A stretch of 6,116 nt of DNA from an uncultured Terriglobus sp. (GTDB lineage Bacteria > Acidobacteriota > Terriglobia > Terriglobales > Acidobacteriaceae): positions 1 to 6,116 of the forward strand of contig CALMAP010000068.1 in assembly GCA_937859825.1 (NCBI GenBank), read 5' to 3'. Position 1 is the first letter of the stretch; the number at the start of each line of letters is the position of its first letter. Shown here piece by piece: positions 5,957-6,116 of the stretch. A program made the position numbers and the translations under genes. The notes under the pieces were generated by a model. It was not told where the DNA came from. It saw only the letters and a program-made list of their open reading frames with translations, and ran no database searches.

Positions 5957-6116
5957 GTGTGCGATCAGGAAGCAATTGTGGAATGCGTCCCCAACTTTTC
6001 GGAGGGACGCGATGAAAAGGTAGTTCGCGAAATTGTAAGTTCGATGCAGGTGTTCGGCGTCTGCCTGCTGGACTGGTCGATGGACGGGGCGCACAACCGC
6101 AGCGTGGTTACGGTGG
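5957..6116 (+). CDS. ftcD: glutamate formiminotransferase, N-terminal fragment (cut by window end)
   Basis: The first 53 codons of a formiminotransferase. IVECVPNFSEGRDEKVVREI is the hallmark N-terminal segment of the formiminotransferase domain, followed by LLDWSMDGAHNRSVVTV, matching the family's LLD...D..HNRSV stretch. The enzyme transfers the formimino group of N-formiminoglutamate to tetrahydrofolate in histidine degradation; some bacterial members instead act on 5-formyl-tetrahydrofolate. The catalytic histidine lies beyond the window, and whether a cyclodeaminase domain is fused cannot be seen. Start: GTG 5957 keeps the first beta strand intact (MCDQEAIVECVP). GTG 5978 has a better AGGA site 7 bases upstream but begins inside that strand; an upstream stop at 5945-5947 limits the choice. 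It is probably cotranscribed with the barrel gene. Confidence 0.92.
   Translation, partial: MCDQEAIVECVPNFSEGRDEKVVREIVSSMQVFGVCLLDWSMDGAHNRSVVTV

Overview
The window reads as an ordinary housekeeping stretch of a moderately GC-rich, didermal bacterial chromosome. Gene style (many TPR proteins, a stand-alone PspC protein, a PagL-type outer-membrane barrel, a conserved orphan basic protein) suggests Acidobacteriota, probably the Terriglobus/Granulicella/Edaphobacter group. That placement is inference from remembered family resemblance; there is no rRNA or other marker here. I see no transposase, integrase, CRISPR array, tRNA or rRNA.

Left part (1-2248): the 3' end of a TPR protein gene meets, tail to tail, a minus-strand gene for a conserved protein of unknown function (411-902). 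The two are separated by 24 bases holding a small hairpin. A divergent intergenic region (903-1036) with a 9-bp inverted repeat follows, then a plus-strand gene for an exported TPR-rich protein whose most convincing start is a TTG.

Middle (2249-4392): a small PspC-domain membrane protein with a proline-rich tail ending in six consecutive prolines lies 18 bases upstream of lysA (diaminopimelate decarboxylase, last step of lysine synthesis). After lysA comes a small membrane-anchored coiled-coil protein whose C-terminal third looks out of frame, as if one base had been gained or lost near 4258-4260.

Right part (4393-6116): a complete, canonical YebC/TACO1-family gene ends in a strong rho-independent terminator. 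The terminator's T-tract runs directly into the ribosome-binding site of the next gene, a PagL/acyloxyacyl-hydrolase-like outer-membrane barrel. The barrel gene is followed after 25 bases by the 5' end of ftcD (glutamate formiminotransferase), cut by the window edge.

The genes do not form one pathway. Lysine/cell-wall precursor synthesis (lysA), translation (yebC), envelope functions (PspC, PagL-like barrel, exported TPR protein) and folate/histidine one-carbon chemistry (ftcD) sit side by side. I found no convincing undescribed multi-gene system. The best leads are local: the possible frameshift, the terminator with no room for a promoter behind it, the divergent inverted repeat, and the polyproline tract.
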